Source: Rhytidiadelphus loreus
Lineage: Eukaryota; Streptophyta; Bryopsida; Hypnales; Hylocomiaceae
Direction of reading: 5' to 3'
Length of the DNA stretch: 64,000 nt
Assembly: GCA_947034895.1 (NCBI GenBank)
Contig: OX344765.1
Span: 11,785,001-11,849,000 of the forward strand
The position numbers and the translations under genes were made by a program. Below the pieces are notes generated by a model. The model did no database searches. It saw nothing but the letters and a program-made list of their open reading frames with translations, and had not been told where the DNA came from. Positions 34,251 to 46,931 of this stretch are shown here, one piece after another (position 1 is the first letter of the stretch; each line of letters starts with the position of its first letter).

Positions 34251-36147
34251 ATTGTATGAATAAGTTATGGCGTTTTGAAGTATTGTTATTTGGTGTATCC
34301 AAAAGGACCAAAACCAACAATAAACTTTCCTAGACATTTACATTTTGATTGTGTCATCAAGGTGTATGAAAAAGGCACTTGTTTGGGTTCAAATGTAGGT
34401 GATACATTTTGGATAGTGTTGATTATAGATGCACATATCTTTACCCCTTAATCCCTTAAGTTCTTGAACTATGTTTTCACCAAAAAAACTCTAAAACTAT
34501 CATTTCTAGTACAAGAACCAAATTTTTGAAAAAAACTAAATTTTGACACATGTAAGTGATGTAACCATAGGATCTTGTAGTATGCTCATTTGAAAACATT
34601 GAACATGTGGTAAAAATTTCAGAAATTTTTCACTACATGGATTGCAAGATATAAACATTCAAATTTAATGAAATCATTTTTTTGGTTTTGCAAAAAATAG
34701 GGAAGCTGCACTTCACAAGTTCACTTTTCTATGAAAAAATGTCCCAAATGGTAGTGCTTCTTTGGATTTATTTTTCCTAGAAAAGTTGGCTACATGCTTA
34801 AAAAATTATACATCATTTGGAATTGTACAACATATAGGAAAAAAATAGTAAGTAGAAAGAAATAGATAATGATTGGAAATATTAAATTGTTAAGAATTTA
34901 GTTATGGAATTGAAAAATACCAATCCCAATGGTTGAAATGTTGTAATAAACAATCTACATCCTATGATTTTATTTTTTTCAAAAAATATTGAAAATTGAA
35001 TAAGGGAAAGGACTTTAAAGTTTATTTTAGAGTAGAGAATTCATAACTACCCGCAAACCAAAACCCCTCATAATTTTTGACTCATTCATCAAAAATGAAA
35101 TGATTCAAATTGTTCCACACATATATAATTCTAGTAAACCAATTTCAAATTTTCTAAGCTACCCAAATTGTCCTACTAGGAAAAATAGTAACATATTAAG
35201 CCATAACTTTTTATTCATATCTTCAAATGTCATGAAATTTAGTGCATATGAAAGATATTCCTTGTCCCCACCTTCTATTAAAATTTCAGCCTAAAATATG
35301 CAAATTTCCAATCACACATACCTACTCAAAATTCTATATTGCCAACATTAGAAAAAAATTCAGGCCTCCAGAGGGCAACTCCACAACCCTCCAAGGTACC
35401 CTGAAATTTTCTTTTTTTTGCTCAAAAATTCGTTTTTCCCCTATTTCCGCCCAGTTGTACCTGCAGTGACAATGGCACACGGACCAAATTTATGAATAAA
35501 TTTAAAAAAATAATTTAATCTTAAAAAAATATATAATTTTTTTTTCTTTAAAAATTAAAACTAAAAAATGGCAATTACTTATTGTTTTGGCGAGCAGTCA
35601 GCCAAATTGATTGCTCATTGTGGGATAGTTCTAGAGTGACAGGCCGAGCTCTAAAATAGCTTGGCTTGTCACTTCGGAGCAGCCCTCTGGAAGGCTGATA
35701 TTTCTTCTAATGAAAACACACGTTGGGTCTTTTAGGGGATAAAGACTCAATCAACCATTTTATGGTCCTTGCTTGACTATGGGCATCATTTTCAATCAAA
35801 AATATAGAAAGAGAGAGAGATGCTGATAAAAAAGTCTGCCATTCTTCACTTAGACATTTTCTATAGTCAAAGTCGATTCTCTATCAACTATATATTTTGA
35901 AAGCTAAGAAAGGGAGGAGAATGTATTAAAATTTGAGGTGTAGCCCTACCATCTTTTTAACTACTGCATGCCAAGCACAATTTTGCACCTATGATTCCCA
36001 AGGAATGTCGGCCATGGCCATTAACATCCAACTACATTGTTTGGGCTCTAGGCTACTCTTAAGATCCTAAAAGTGCCTCAAATCAAGCAAGTGTCTTGTA
36101 GATTGAGAATGGATGAGTATTAAATTGGTGGTAGATTATTTGTGGAA
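34251..36147. other. AT-rich DNA with dispersed repeats, no gene seen
   Basis: The segment at about 34,845-35,060 recurs at 21,505-21,740 and inverted at 54,520-54,740. A (GA)n tract lies near 35,810-35,820. Open frames at 35,100-35,294 and 35,242-35,469 are AT-driven and unsupported. Confidence 0.45.
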
Positions 36148-36287
36148 ACGGATATTTCGTTGAAATGGCAATATTCCACAAACTTGGCACTTTTAGATTT
36201 AGACCATGTGGTCTGAAATGTAAACTTGTCCTAGAAAATGAATGGAAAAATAGCAGAAGAATACCACCATTTTAAAGAATTATCCAT
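36148..36287. mobile_element. 4-bp-TSD MITE family, copy e (short, degenerate)
   Basis: The left end ACGGATATTTCGTTGAAATGGC pairs with the right end ACCACCATTTTAAAGAATTATCCAT. The interior GACCATGTGGTCTGAAAT is shared with copies b and g. No clear target duplication remains. Confidence 0.6.
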
Positions 36288-36639
36288 TTGGATTTAAATT
36301 AGCTTTTGGAGTCTTCAAACCATGATTTTAATTTTTTATTTCTAATTTTTTATTGATGTTTCTCTTTGTTTGATATGCCTCAAAATTTAATGCCTTTTGT
36401 TTCTTTTTTATAGCTTTCAAATCATGTAGTTAGTTATGTTCTAAAATTTAGTAAAGTATCACCTATGTGGATAATTTTGTCCTCAACTTTCTTAGTCTCT
36501 CTCTATTTGTATTGTAAAAAATTTAGTGCAAATTGTATTAGGTTGTCTCTCTATTTATATGTATATTCAAAACTAAGGTTGTTATGGTCAAATAATTATA
36601 AGGAAATAATAAACAGTGTTTAAAATGATCTAAGAGGCT

Positions 36640-36795
36640 ATTGAAATCATCATTCAATTGTCAATAAGAACTAATAAAAGGATTTATTTTAAGTAATAGT
36701 TATTACGTTCAATTGGTGCACATACCTAATATCTCACTCCTTGGGACTCATGAGAAGAGCAATCAATATTAATACTGGAGACCTCTAGGAACCCA
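36640..36795 (+). repeat. Remnant of the P450 upstream junction
   Basis: TTCAATTGTCAATAAG, GCGTTCAATTGG-like and GTGCACATACCTAATATCTC words match 16,735-16,890 in order, with deletions. It is probably the broken left edge of a duplicated module. Confidence 0.6.
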
Positions 36796-36971
36796 CTTAA
36801 CCCTTGAACGTCGAAGGGGTGATGCTCAAAATCATCCTTTTGTATTATGGTGTGAATCATTGGTTAAAGAAATAGCAAAAGCACCTATTGAAAGTCAAAG
36901 TATTGTAGGAGATCTTTCCTTTCCAAACCCAATTGCAAGGATGAATAGTTGCATTTTCGTCCTACACTCAA
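36796..36971. mobile_element. Tourist-like MITE remnant
   Basis: It starts TTAACCCTTGAACGTCGAAG and contains AAAATCATCCTTTTGTATT and GTGAATCATTGG, as at 1-250 and 58,818-59,019. The right end is lost where the ACX2/P450 spacer copy begins. Confidence 0.5.
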
Positions 36972-38182
36972 AGAAGTTTTGAGGAGGTAAAGCGGCACAA
37001 CCGTTCCCCTTGAATTACTGGGTAGACGGATTTTCGGCACGGGATACTCCCCGATGTGGATCCCTCACTTTCCTTTCACAAATTCGTAAGTGATGTCAGT
37101 TATGTAAAGAGGCGTTTGGTACTGCAAGCCATGTCTTTTAGGAAGACACAGATATTCATCTGAGGTGCTTTGCAACAGAATACTATCAATGAGACTGACT
37201 GATTTGCACACAACCCTCATGATCACTGTAATGGCACATTCCCTGTGTTGTTTACACATCTGATTGGACAACGTGGATTTAATGTCCATGAAGTGAACCT
37301 TCAATATTGAAAAGTTCGTCGAAGTCTTGCGGAAGTCGATGAAGGAGACCTCAAATTCTTCAAGCTGGTGCCTACCCGTGTTAATTATACAAATTATTTT
37401 GTGGCGATCAATGTCGCAGATCGTTTACACGTGAAGTTACCATGCCAAACGTATCTAAAACTCTAAATGACTTACACTTGCCCACAATGTTTTCATCTCG
37501 ACCTCAACCAGGCCATTCAATTCATGGGAAGCTAGTATACTTCATTTCAAACCCCTCAGAAAAGCAGGCCCTTTACCTGTTAATATATGTGTGCAGAAGG
37601 TACACACAAGCTTGACTTCATAGAACAAAACCTAATAGCAAAATCTACCATTAAACATAGGTTGTGTTCCAAACATGTCATGACATTCCAAAATCTTGCG
37701 CTCAGTACACATAGGTTTTGAGAATTCTGTATTGACCACTTCAACATCAAAACCCGTGTCGTTTTTTTGATCACATAACATCCTGGATTAATCATTTTAC
37801 GTATAATATCCAAACAACACATTCTTTACCATGTTTTTTACATTCCTCTTAAGAAGAGTTTCTAATAAGAACATTTAAGACTCTGACCAGTCTGATAATA
37901 GAAAACAGCTGAACGCTGAAAAGTGTTACTATGTATGACATGTGGTTGCCTTAACAGAGTCAACCTTGTACTTTGAAAAATATGTTACGAATTGCAAAGT
38001 AGGAACATTATGTCTCTATGGATTGTCAATTTCATTACTTACAAAGACCAAGACTGTTCGGAGTCGACTGTATTTCATTACTTACAAACACCAATACTGT
38101 TCGGAGTCGACTGTATGGACTTCGATGAACAGACTCTTCATCATTTACGACGATCATTCCAACTGCTTGGAGTTTCGCTCAC
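36972..38182. repeat. ACX2/P450 convergent spacer, copy 2
   Basis: This starts at the equivalent of 8,073 (AGTTTTGAGGAGGTAAAG) and runs into the P450-B stop codon, matching 8,073-9,204 throughout. ACX2 exon 10 itself is missing here. A local duplication of ACTGTTCGGAGTCGACTGTA lies at about 38,051-38,112. Confidence 0.85.
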
Positions 38183-41100
38183 TTACAAGGCCAAGGCATT
38201 CTCCTTCTTGCGAATTTTCAATTGCAGATTGTTCGCAAAAGTCGGCAAGGGATTGATCCTGACGGCCTCCTCGGGATCTTCCATCTCCCATTCAAAGCTC
38301 AACACCAGGTAGTGCAGGTACACCAAGATCTCCGTCCGGGCGAATTCGTTTCCCAGACACATGCGTGCTCCTCCACCAAAAGCAACAAATGTGTAGGGAG
38401 CAGGACCTGAGCCTTCAAATCGAGATGGATCGAACTTTTCAGGGTTGGGAAAAAACTCCGGGGAATAGTGGGAGCGGTTTGCAGTCCACAGAAGCTGCAA
38501 AACAGTGCAAAAGCAAATAAAGAAATTTCTTCCACAACATCTGAATAAAATCTGGGTATGGCAAGACTCTGGACAAACCTCCATGCACAAAAAATCAACC
38601 AAACCGTAAACTTGGATCCCCAGGGTTGAGGGTTATAAAAATCAGCCGAACCCTCAAGGTTCCTAGGGTTTAGGGATTTAAGAGAAATTCTGGAATTGTA
38701 CATGGACGAGTGCACCATTTGGAAGAGGAGAATCAAAATGACCAGTTGGAAGGGAAAAAGTTAGGGAGGCTAAGGCTTGTGAAAGTGGAGGAGACAACTT
38801 TTTTAGCCTATTTTCTTAATGTTGCACATGAACTTTTGGGTTGCTTTTAGTTTGACAGTAAGGCAAAGCTACTCTTAAAATGTAGTGTCTACCCTTTTCA
38901 CCAAGAAGTGCAAGCATCATAAAACTTCACAAAGGCAATTTCGACTTCTAACAAACTCAATTCCAACACAAGTTCTTTTCCAATTTATACTATGACATGG
39001 ATGATTTTCTAAAACAGATTCATCAACTAGCAAGGGGAGTTTCTCATGGAATGGAAACTTCCTTGATGTAGTGAAAGTAAACTCACCAACCACCCTTTTG
39101 GAATGGTGTGACCTTCATATTCGAAATCTTGTATCGCCCTCCGGAAAGTTAGTGGCACGGGAGGCTGCAACTGCAAGGTCTCTTGGCACACACGCCATGT
39201 GTACCTCATTTTGCGTGTGTCCTCCCAAGTCAAAGGTGCTCCACCCTTCTCCTCTGCAATCTCTTGTTGTTCTAATATACACATTCAACAAGAAAAATCC
39301 CATAAAAAAATCCTCTTGATTAGACTCCTTTAATCTACCTGCTTGGGCAACAATTACATTATAGGTGAAATAGTTTGAATATGAGACAAAGTGTGCTACA
39401 GACAATGATAGTGTTGGATGCACCTTGAATGACCTCCTTCAAGCAGTGAGGATTGAGGAAGAGATACTTGAACACCTGAGCCAGTGCTGTACTGCTAGTG
39501 TCATGGCTTGCAAACAACATGAGCAAAATGTTGTCTTTGACTTCTTCCTCAGTCATGAAGCTTCTGTTTTCATATGGGGTGGTTAGCAACACCGAGAGGA
39601 GGTCTTGGTGGGAGGAGGCTTTGCCATCTTTCAAATCCTACACTCAAAAATTAGGAATCAAACAACATAAATCAATTGAAAAATGTGCCGTAATTTTTTC
39701 TATTTTTCACAGTGATATTGAACTTGAAACACACACATCTCGAAAGTCTCGAAAGTCTCTCCCCTATAGATAATCAATTATTTTCATGTTGCTTTAGTTG
39801 ATTAATGGGTTAAATTAGAAATGACTTGTTTTCATGTCATTATTATCTCCAAGTGCCATAAAGTTGATATCTGGGATGACAAATTAGAATACTTTGTTGC
39901 TTTAGATGATGATGATGTTCGGTCCATAGAACTTTCAAATATTCAAACGGTTAGTAAATGCTTGTATCTTCAAGAGACTATCTTCCTTTACAACCAATTT
40001 GATGCAATTGAGGTAAGTAATATATTTGTAAGAAGATCTAAACTAAATATGCAAAAGTTCAAGTTAAGGATATGGGCATTACAAATCAAAATTTCAAAAA
40101 CACTTTTCCAACATAGAAATGGCACTGGTCTACATATTGTTATTTTAGTATTAAAGCCCATTCATGAACTAATTGAAGTGAAATTAAAACAACCAATAAT
40201 TAAGTTAGACATACTCATTCACTAGTAGAAAACAATGTCCTATGTGACTGGTTCACAATGATTGCAGTAGTCATTTTGTAGTCATTGTTGTAATAATTGA
40301 TCGCAACAATGATTGCTATAGTCATGGTAGACTAGTCATTCATAGCCTAATTTCTACTAGTGATTATGGACCTGCTACCTTATTGTATCCCCACCTACCT
40401 TTGTTTAACATTTCAAGGGCTAAAATGTTGAACAAATGTTTAGAGGGATGCAATTGGGTTGAGGATCCATAATGGATATGCCCACATTAGTTGAAAATCA
40501 CAATGCATCTCTATGATGTGGTATATTATGAGAGAAATTGTTGTACACCTGTCGCCTTTGTTGTATGAGAGGGTGGAGGGCACGTAATATGGCTTTGTGT
40601 GCAAGTTGTGCTTTGTGGTAGAGTGTTCCTGGGAGATCAATAGGCAATTGCAACATCCCCCCAATATAGTGTTCTACATCCACCTCCAATTGAAGAAACT
40701 CCGGGTCCTCTGGCTTGAGACTCACAAATAAGTTTGCAGCCATTGCAAATGTGAACTTCTTCACTACTAGTGCTGCTATAATTTGGTCCTTTCCATCCCA
40801 GTACTTTACAAGTTGGGCCCTTGCCACTGCATCCATACGGGGTACAAACTTTTGGAGGCTGTCGGGACCAAAGAACGAGGTGAAGAGGCGACGCATCTGT
40901 CTATTGTCACCTTCAAAGTTAGAATGGGTGCAAGCTATGGTCTACTAGTTTTTAGAACAAACTTTTTGCACTCTCTTCACATTTTGATGTAACATTCAAT
41001 TTTCAAGCAAGTTTTAACAATTTTTGGAATTGAACCATAAAAAAATTATATAAGAAACCCCTCTAAAAATTATAGTCATATAAACCAAAGGCTAAAATCT

Positions 41101-44100
41101 AAGTTTGTTATAGTTGTTTGAATTGAAGATTTAGTGTTTTAAATTGAATCTCATTTAATACTTCAATCCAATCATAACAAAATTTTGATGCTAAAGAAGG
41201 TTATTTGTTCAATTTGAAGTTTGGATTTGTGTTACAAAGCACTTATGAGAATTGAAAACCTATAATTTGCTTTCACTTGGTGTTAGAGAAGGTGTTAAAA
41301 AGTTGAATCTTGTTCTGTAAATATATCTTATATTCATTTCTAAAATTCTCACTGACACCCTTTTTAAAAACAAATGAAGAACACACACCTTAAATAAAAT
41401 AAAAAATTATGATAGTTAAGTAAACATAGTACTATTGGTATATGAGATGAAGTAGAGTCAAACATAACAACATAGATGTTTTTTGAGGCCTTTAGGAGAC
41501 CCTAAGTTCCTAAACTGTCGAGAACATGGGAATAGCTCTACATCAATAGTCTAGCGTTATCAAGAGATAGCCACGTTAGATAATGATATTTAATTCAAAT
41601 TTTAATATTTTTTTCAAAAAATCTAAATTTTATTTACATTAAATTTTTTAAAGATTTAAATATTCCTTTATTTTTTTTTTTATCTTTTTTTTTTTTAATA
41701 TTTTAAAATTTATTATTATTATTTTTATATTTAATAATCTGATAGCATTGCAATGGTTTACAACAAGGAGAACAACCTCCAAAAAGTTTTCTAAAGGCCT
41801 AAAATTCCTCCTAATGGTTTTTACAACATTGAATGAATGAAGTATGAATGAATGTACTAACTTGTGTTCATTGCCAAATTTGAGTACCAAGTTGCCCTTG
41901 CCAAATAACTTTGCAACTGAAGAGGGCCAACTGTTGTGTACTAGCTTGTTCTCATTATTAAACAAAAATTTGTTTCCTTCAGGAGCTGGCAAGGATACAA
42001 CCATGTTGAAAAATATATTGGTTTTAAATACCTGCAAATGAATGACAATCACAAGATAGTGAGATTCCACTATTCGTGTAAAGTTTTTCTAACATTGAAA
42101 TTCATTATATTGGCACAAGTTAAAGTGTCTAATGTGACGCTCAACTTCGCAAAGCTCTAAAAACAAGGACCCATATAAATTTAGGTTTGAGGGACACCCA
42201 TCTTCAAAAACTACAAAGTTGTGACAATCGGTCAATATAACAAAATTAATCATTCTTAGTTTTATGCTGCATTTAACTAATATTGGACTTTTGAAGGGTC
42301 TAGAATTAATAATAAAAAAAAATATGGTCATTTGGAGATTATACAAAAATATTAGGAAATCTATGCAAAACATTGGGAGATCAATACAAAACATCTAAAG
42401 ATCTATTCAAACATCTAGAACTCTCTAGATGTTATTATCTAGAGTTTTTTGAACATTTTATCCAGAATTCACTCAAAAGTCCAGAAGTAGTTAAATGTGG
42501 CATTTTTATTTGAACTCAAGACTCTCACCTTAGAACTATTGCATTTGTGATCATTTTCATTAAAATAGCATGTTTGAAAGTGTCATAATAGAGGTAAATA
42601 ATTGAGTTATATATGTCAAATCCAACCAAGTATGATCTCTTGAAACAAATGGATTTAAATCTAGTCACATTCAACACACAACATCCACATTCTTTCCAAA
42701 GATGTAAAGAAGAGAAATTCTTGAAAGTTCTAGTGTGGTCCAAGGACTAGTTAAGGAAGTATGCTCTAAAAACAACCATTTAAGAGTTGGTCTGCCTTTT
42801 TCATAGGCTTCTATGGACAAAATTATTTTTCAATTATTTTTCAGAGAAAGAAAAATAGATATGGAACCTAACACAATTGGTTTTTATTTTTTCAAGCATT
42901 TTTGAATTAATTATAAATCTTCAAAGATTCTGGATATAGGCTCCTATTTGTGACCATAGGTCTTCCAAAATCCATCCACTTGCAACTTAGAAAGAGATGT
43001 GCAAAAATCAAAGACAATGATTATCTCTTACAATAGAAAAATAATTTTTTGTTGATGCATTCAATTACTATTGTGGTCCATTTAAGCCTCACCCCATTTC
43101 CATTCTCTACCTAGAAATAGGGGCACTTTTAGAGCATACTACCTTAGCATGAATGCAGAGTTTGTTTTGGCATTAGACATTAGATGAGTTCTGCTATTGT
43201 ACAAGGCTGTGAATTCCCCTACATTCTCAAATGTCGGGAACTCCGCCACGTAGGCTGCTGATGTAGTCAAGAATCGACCACATCATCAAATATTAAAAAA
43301 ATATTTTTTTAATATAATTTTTATAATTTTTTATAATTTTATAATTATTTAACTATTATTATTTAATTATTTTTTTAATTATTTTTTTTTCAGATAGCAT
43401 AGGCTAGTTCCAAGCAACAAAAACTAGCTTGAAACGCCCTCTTGAAGGGCTAAATCCCATCTAATCAGGGTTTTTTTCTTGGGCGATTTGTCGCCAGACT
43501 GTCAGAAATCTGACCTCTCTGGCTTCATCCCTCCAAAAATTGGCCTCTGCAGTGAAGCCAGCACATGGACACATGTCCAAAAAAAAACCCCTGCATCTAA
43601 TAGGAATTTTCGGATCTGTCAAAGACTCATTAGATGGGGTTCAATCCTTCAAGAGGGCCGTTTTAGGCTAGTTCCCGTTGCTAGGAACCAACCAGTGTTG
43701 TCTGGAAAAAAAGTATTTAAATTTAAAATTTTAATTAAATTTAAAATTTTAATTACATTTAAAATTTTAATTAAATTTAAAATTTTAATTACATTTAAAA
43801 TTTTAATTAAATTTAAAATTTTAATTAAATTTAAAATTTTAATTAAATTTAAAATTTTAATTAAATTTAAAATTTTAATTAAATTTAAAATTTTAATTAC
43901 ATTAAAAATTTTAATTACATTAAAAATTTTAATTAAATTTAAAATTTTAATTACATTTAAAATTTTAATTAAATTTAAAATTTTAATTACATTTAAAATT
44001 TTAATTAAATTTAAAATTTTAATTAATTAAAAATAAAATAAAATAAAAAAATTTAATTTAAAAAAAAAACTTTTTAACTAAAAAAATTAATTAATCATTT

Positions 44101-45784
44101 TTTTTTATATTTGTTGATGTGGTCTACATCAACAACTTGCGTGGCAGAATTCCTAGAGTTTGGGAAAGCAAGGGAACTCGCAGCCTTGTATAGCAACAAA
44201 AATTCATCTAATGTGTTCCCATCTTGTACAATCAAAAATATAATAATATTAAAAATAAATAAAATTTAAATTTAAAGCTAAAAATATTAAATTTGAAATA
44301 ATTAAAATATTAAATTAAATTAAATCATTATTTAAAATATATTTAAAAATATATTAATTAATAATATCTAACCTGGCAATTGCATAACCATGTCAGATGG
44401 CTTCTATGCAACGTTCCTAGATTTCCCACAGTATGGGAATTCACACTCTCCCGAAATGCTAAAAACTCCTTTAATGGTTAATTACACCAAGGGAGAACTT
44501 CTATGTATATATAGAGCATATTTGTTTCAAGAGGTGATGACAAGTGTCTACACATTATACACATATTAGTAATGCAGAGACTTGTAAATTGTAATGTATG
44601 CCAATCATAATACATGATTAGAGTTAATCTCTCTCTATGCATATCTATAAAATGGAAGTAGGCTAAATTTCACTACTAGAAAAACATGCTTAACCTTGGA
44701 AAGCCATTCTGTGGTGTCCGGATGACTTTCTTGTGATCTGGAAAGCATCTACAAGCATTTTTTCATCCCTTCTTCCCTTGTTGACCTTTCATATTGGATT
44801 ATAAATAGTATGCAATTAAGTTTGTAGTCTTACTAGTATTTGTCTTCATATAAATGAGGAGTTATTAAAAAAAATGGATCACAAAATATGCTATTTTAGA
44901 GTATTTTGGAAAATTGATGCTCCTTGCTCTAAATCTAAAATTTCTCCACAAAAATGATATTTTTTGAGTTTGAGCCCCACTAACAAAATAAAGGTCATAA
45001 ACTCTAGTTTGTATTCCAATTTGAATTTTGAAAAAATTCCTAATATTGAATATTTTATTGCAATTTGAACTTTGGTTGTATTTTCAGTGTCTATTATTTT
45101 CTAATTATAGAATGATACAGAAATTGAGTTTACACCATGATGTTTGTAATTGTAATATACACACATGGTGAAATTTTCAGATTTTTTGAAATAATTTTCT
45201 ATTTAATATAATTTTTCTTCACTTTCTCTTCAAAAAATCTCAAAAAAATCAATTTTCCACAAAAAAAGTCTATTTTTTTTTAAGTGAAGAAGACATGTAA
45301 TTTCATCTCTGAAAAATAAATATAATTTTTTTCATACATATCTAGTTGCAAAATGGCAGCAAACTGAGTGATGGGCAGTGAGGCTTCAAATCAGTGGTCA
45401 TGGGTCTGTCATTTACGGGTTAAGTAGACCAAACCACACTCAATCTAACTCGTTATAAACTGACAAGCAAGCAGGCAAAGACACCCAAAGTGCCTGTTTG
45501 TTGAAAGCGTAGCCTACCTTGCCATACTTGGCCACTCGTGCACTGTAGAATTCCGAGATGCGGTTGCTGTAATTAGCGGTCAAGAAAGCTTGGGTTTCAC
45601 CCAACAGCGGCCACCCTGCGCTTCCCGGCGGCACCGGCGGCATCCCTTCGCGTCTTCTTTTTGCAGCTGCACCGCCGTTAGTACCCCAGAAGACCAAGCC
45701 TGCTAGAATCGCCAACCCCGCCGCAACCCCGGCAAGCCATCCGAAATGCCCATCTTGCGTCCATTGCTCCAGCAGCACTCCCAT
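38183..45784 (-). CDS. Cytochrome P450, CYP85 clan, copy B (ExxR arginine replaced)
   Basis: Exons in transcript order are 45518-45784, 41862-42031, 40549-40900, 39424-39637, 39087-39271 and 38183-38494. Each has the same length as in copy A, all splice sites are kept, and the product is 499 residues. Anchor, [11 protein letters not shown] hinge, FDPSRF and haem loop FGGGARMCLG (Cys442) are present. The I-helix reads ASHDTSS. The K-helix reads ETLQ: Arg368 of the near-invariant ExxR is Gln (CGG in A and C, CAG here). In known P450s this Arg holds the haem-binding core, so the protein is likely inactive unless the base is a sequence error. Introns differ from copy A by transposons. The open frame suggests recent loss or an unusual function. 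Confidence 0.85.
41478..41822. mobile_element. Ancestral CATTAGATG-family element in P450-B intron 2
   Basis: ACATAGATGTTTTTTGAGGCCTTTAG at the left and TTCCTCCTAATGG at the right match the elements at the same place in copies A and C. It contains the GAGTTCC-like word and an AT-rich core with poly-A/T runs. It is uninterrupted here. Confidence 0.6.
43178..44213. mobile_element. CATTAGATG-family element, about 1.04 kb, in P450-B intron 1
   Basis: The left end CATTAGATGAGTTCTGCTAT is an inverted repeat of the right end, whose reverse complement begins CATTAGATGAATTTTTGTTG. The match continues through ACAAGGCTG to GTTCCC over about 40 bp. It contains an inner inverted pair (about 43,400-43,690) and an 18-bp satellite. 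P450-A intron 1 lacks it. Confidence 0.75.
43711..44028. repeat. 18-bp AT satellite, about 17 units
   Basis: The unit AAATTTAAAATTTTAATT is repeated head to tail, some units with one A-to-C change (TTACATTT). 18 is a multiple of 3, so the plus strand stays open and would spell a KFKILI repeat. That is a by-product, not a gene. Confidence 0.95.
44214..45439. other. P450-B intron 1 remainder, no gene seen
   Basis: AT-rich intronic DNA. The part 44,500-44,690 matches 15,500-15,680 (A) and 53,050-53,270 (C), so it is original intron. 44,700-45,420 has no counterpart in A and is probably another insertion, without clear ends. Confidence 0.45.
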
Positions 45785-46621
45785 TTTGAGAGACCCTGTC
45801 TGTTTGTCTGCGGAGGAAGAAGATCGACTGGTTCAGAGACAAACTGAATGAATTGAAGTAAGTTTATCTGTTGCGGTAGTGCGACTAAATAAATTTTCGT
45901 GTTGAAGGCCTGGCCTGGATTTTTTGGATAAGAAAGTTCGCCCTTTTCTGGATTTCTGTTTGTTTCTCCAGTTCCTTTTGTATTTGTTTATTTGGGCAGA
46001 ACAAACCAGTGGCTAGCCATTCGATCACGCTTCGATTTGCAAGTGAGGCTGATGATGAAATCGTGCAGTACAAAGCACCGACACGTGGACAACTGTGTAC
46101 ACTATAAGTTTGTGTGGAGAACAATGAAACACTGTTTGTAAACTGGCCTTCGTACGGTGAAAGCCTGTTTGTGGAACCATCTCTCTGTCGCAAACTGACG
46201 TAGACAAGTTGACGAGCGTACAGTAACAATGATCACCAGTGTTTGTGGTGCCTTTTGCATTCTCTGCACGCAATTTAAATTATTGGCTACATCTTTGTAG
46301 TCTGAAAGTCTCTGCGAGCGTAATGTTGGTTTTGGATACACGAAAAGATAATACTTTGAAAAGTCACAACTTATTCATACAGTGTCCAAATAATGCATGC
46401 TTAAGGGTGCTGAGATTTTCATTCAATTGTCAATAAGATCTAAGAAAATGACATATCATTGCGTTCAATTGGAATTAGTTTTTATTATAGGTGCACATAC
46501 ATACCTGTGTTGCAAAGCTTAGTGTAGCTCACACATGGCAATTGAAGCACAAGTTGAAAGGCAGTATTATTGTGTAACAATAATACTTTGGTCTTCATCT
46601 ATTTTGACCAATTATATCTTT
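45785..46621 (-). promoter_or_regulatory. P450-B upstream region
   Basis: Counterpart of 16,064-16,700 plus the start of the junction sequence (to ACX2 intron 6 words AATACTTTGGTCTTCATCT). The leader near the start codon keeps CAGACAAACAGACAGGG (minus strand). No TATA box is assigned. Open frames in it are not conserved between A and B. Confidence 0.45.
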
Positions 46622-46852
46622 ATGGTCAATTTCGTTAAAATGGCGGTATTCCATTAAAATGGCACAAAATAAAACCACTGAAAATATTCCATTAAAATTT
46701 GAGTGGAAATGTGTGAACTAGGAGTGATTTGAATGTACTAGGCATAAAATTGGCACATGTATAACCCTATTGCGGCACACTTATTCTCTTTTGTAGAAGA
46801 TATTCCATTAAAATGGCGTGCAAAATACCGCCATTTTAACGAAATTGAACAT
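46622..46852. mobile_element. 4-bp-TSD MITE family, copy f
   Basis: Ends are ATGGTCAATTTCGTTAAAAT and the inverted ATTTTAACGAAATTGAACAT. CTTT flanks both sides (46,618-46,621 and 46,853-46,856). It lies inside copied ACX2 intron 6. The functional intron 6 (TATATCTTTTGTCTGACC, about 6,594) is the empty site. Confidence 0.9.
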
Positions 46853-46931
46853 CTTTTGTCTAACCTAAGTGTACTCATTTTTCAAAGATTTTGTTGCTTT
46901 CAAGGATTAGATAAATTGTGGATTATCAAAT

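Noticed and set aside
43479..44030. 183-codon plus-strand frame with a KFKILI repeat
   Set aside because: The repeat part is an 18-bp AT satellite, open only because 18 is a multiple of 3. It lies inside a transposon in a P450 intron.
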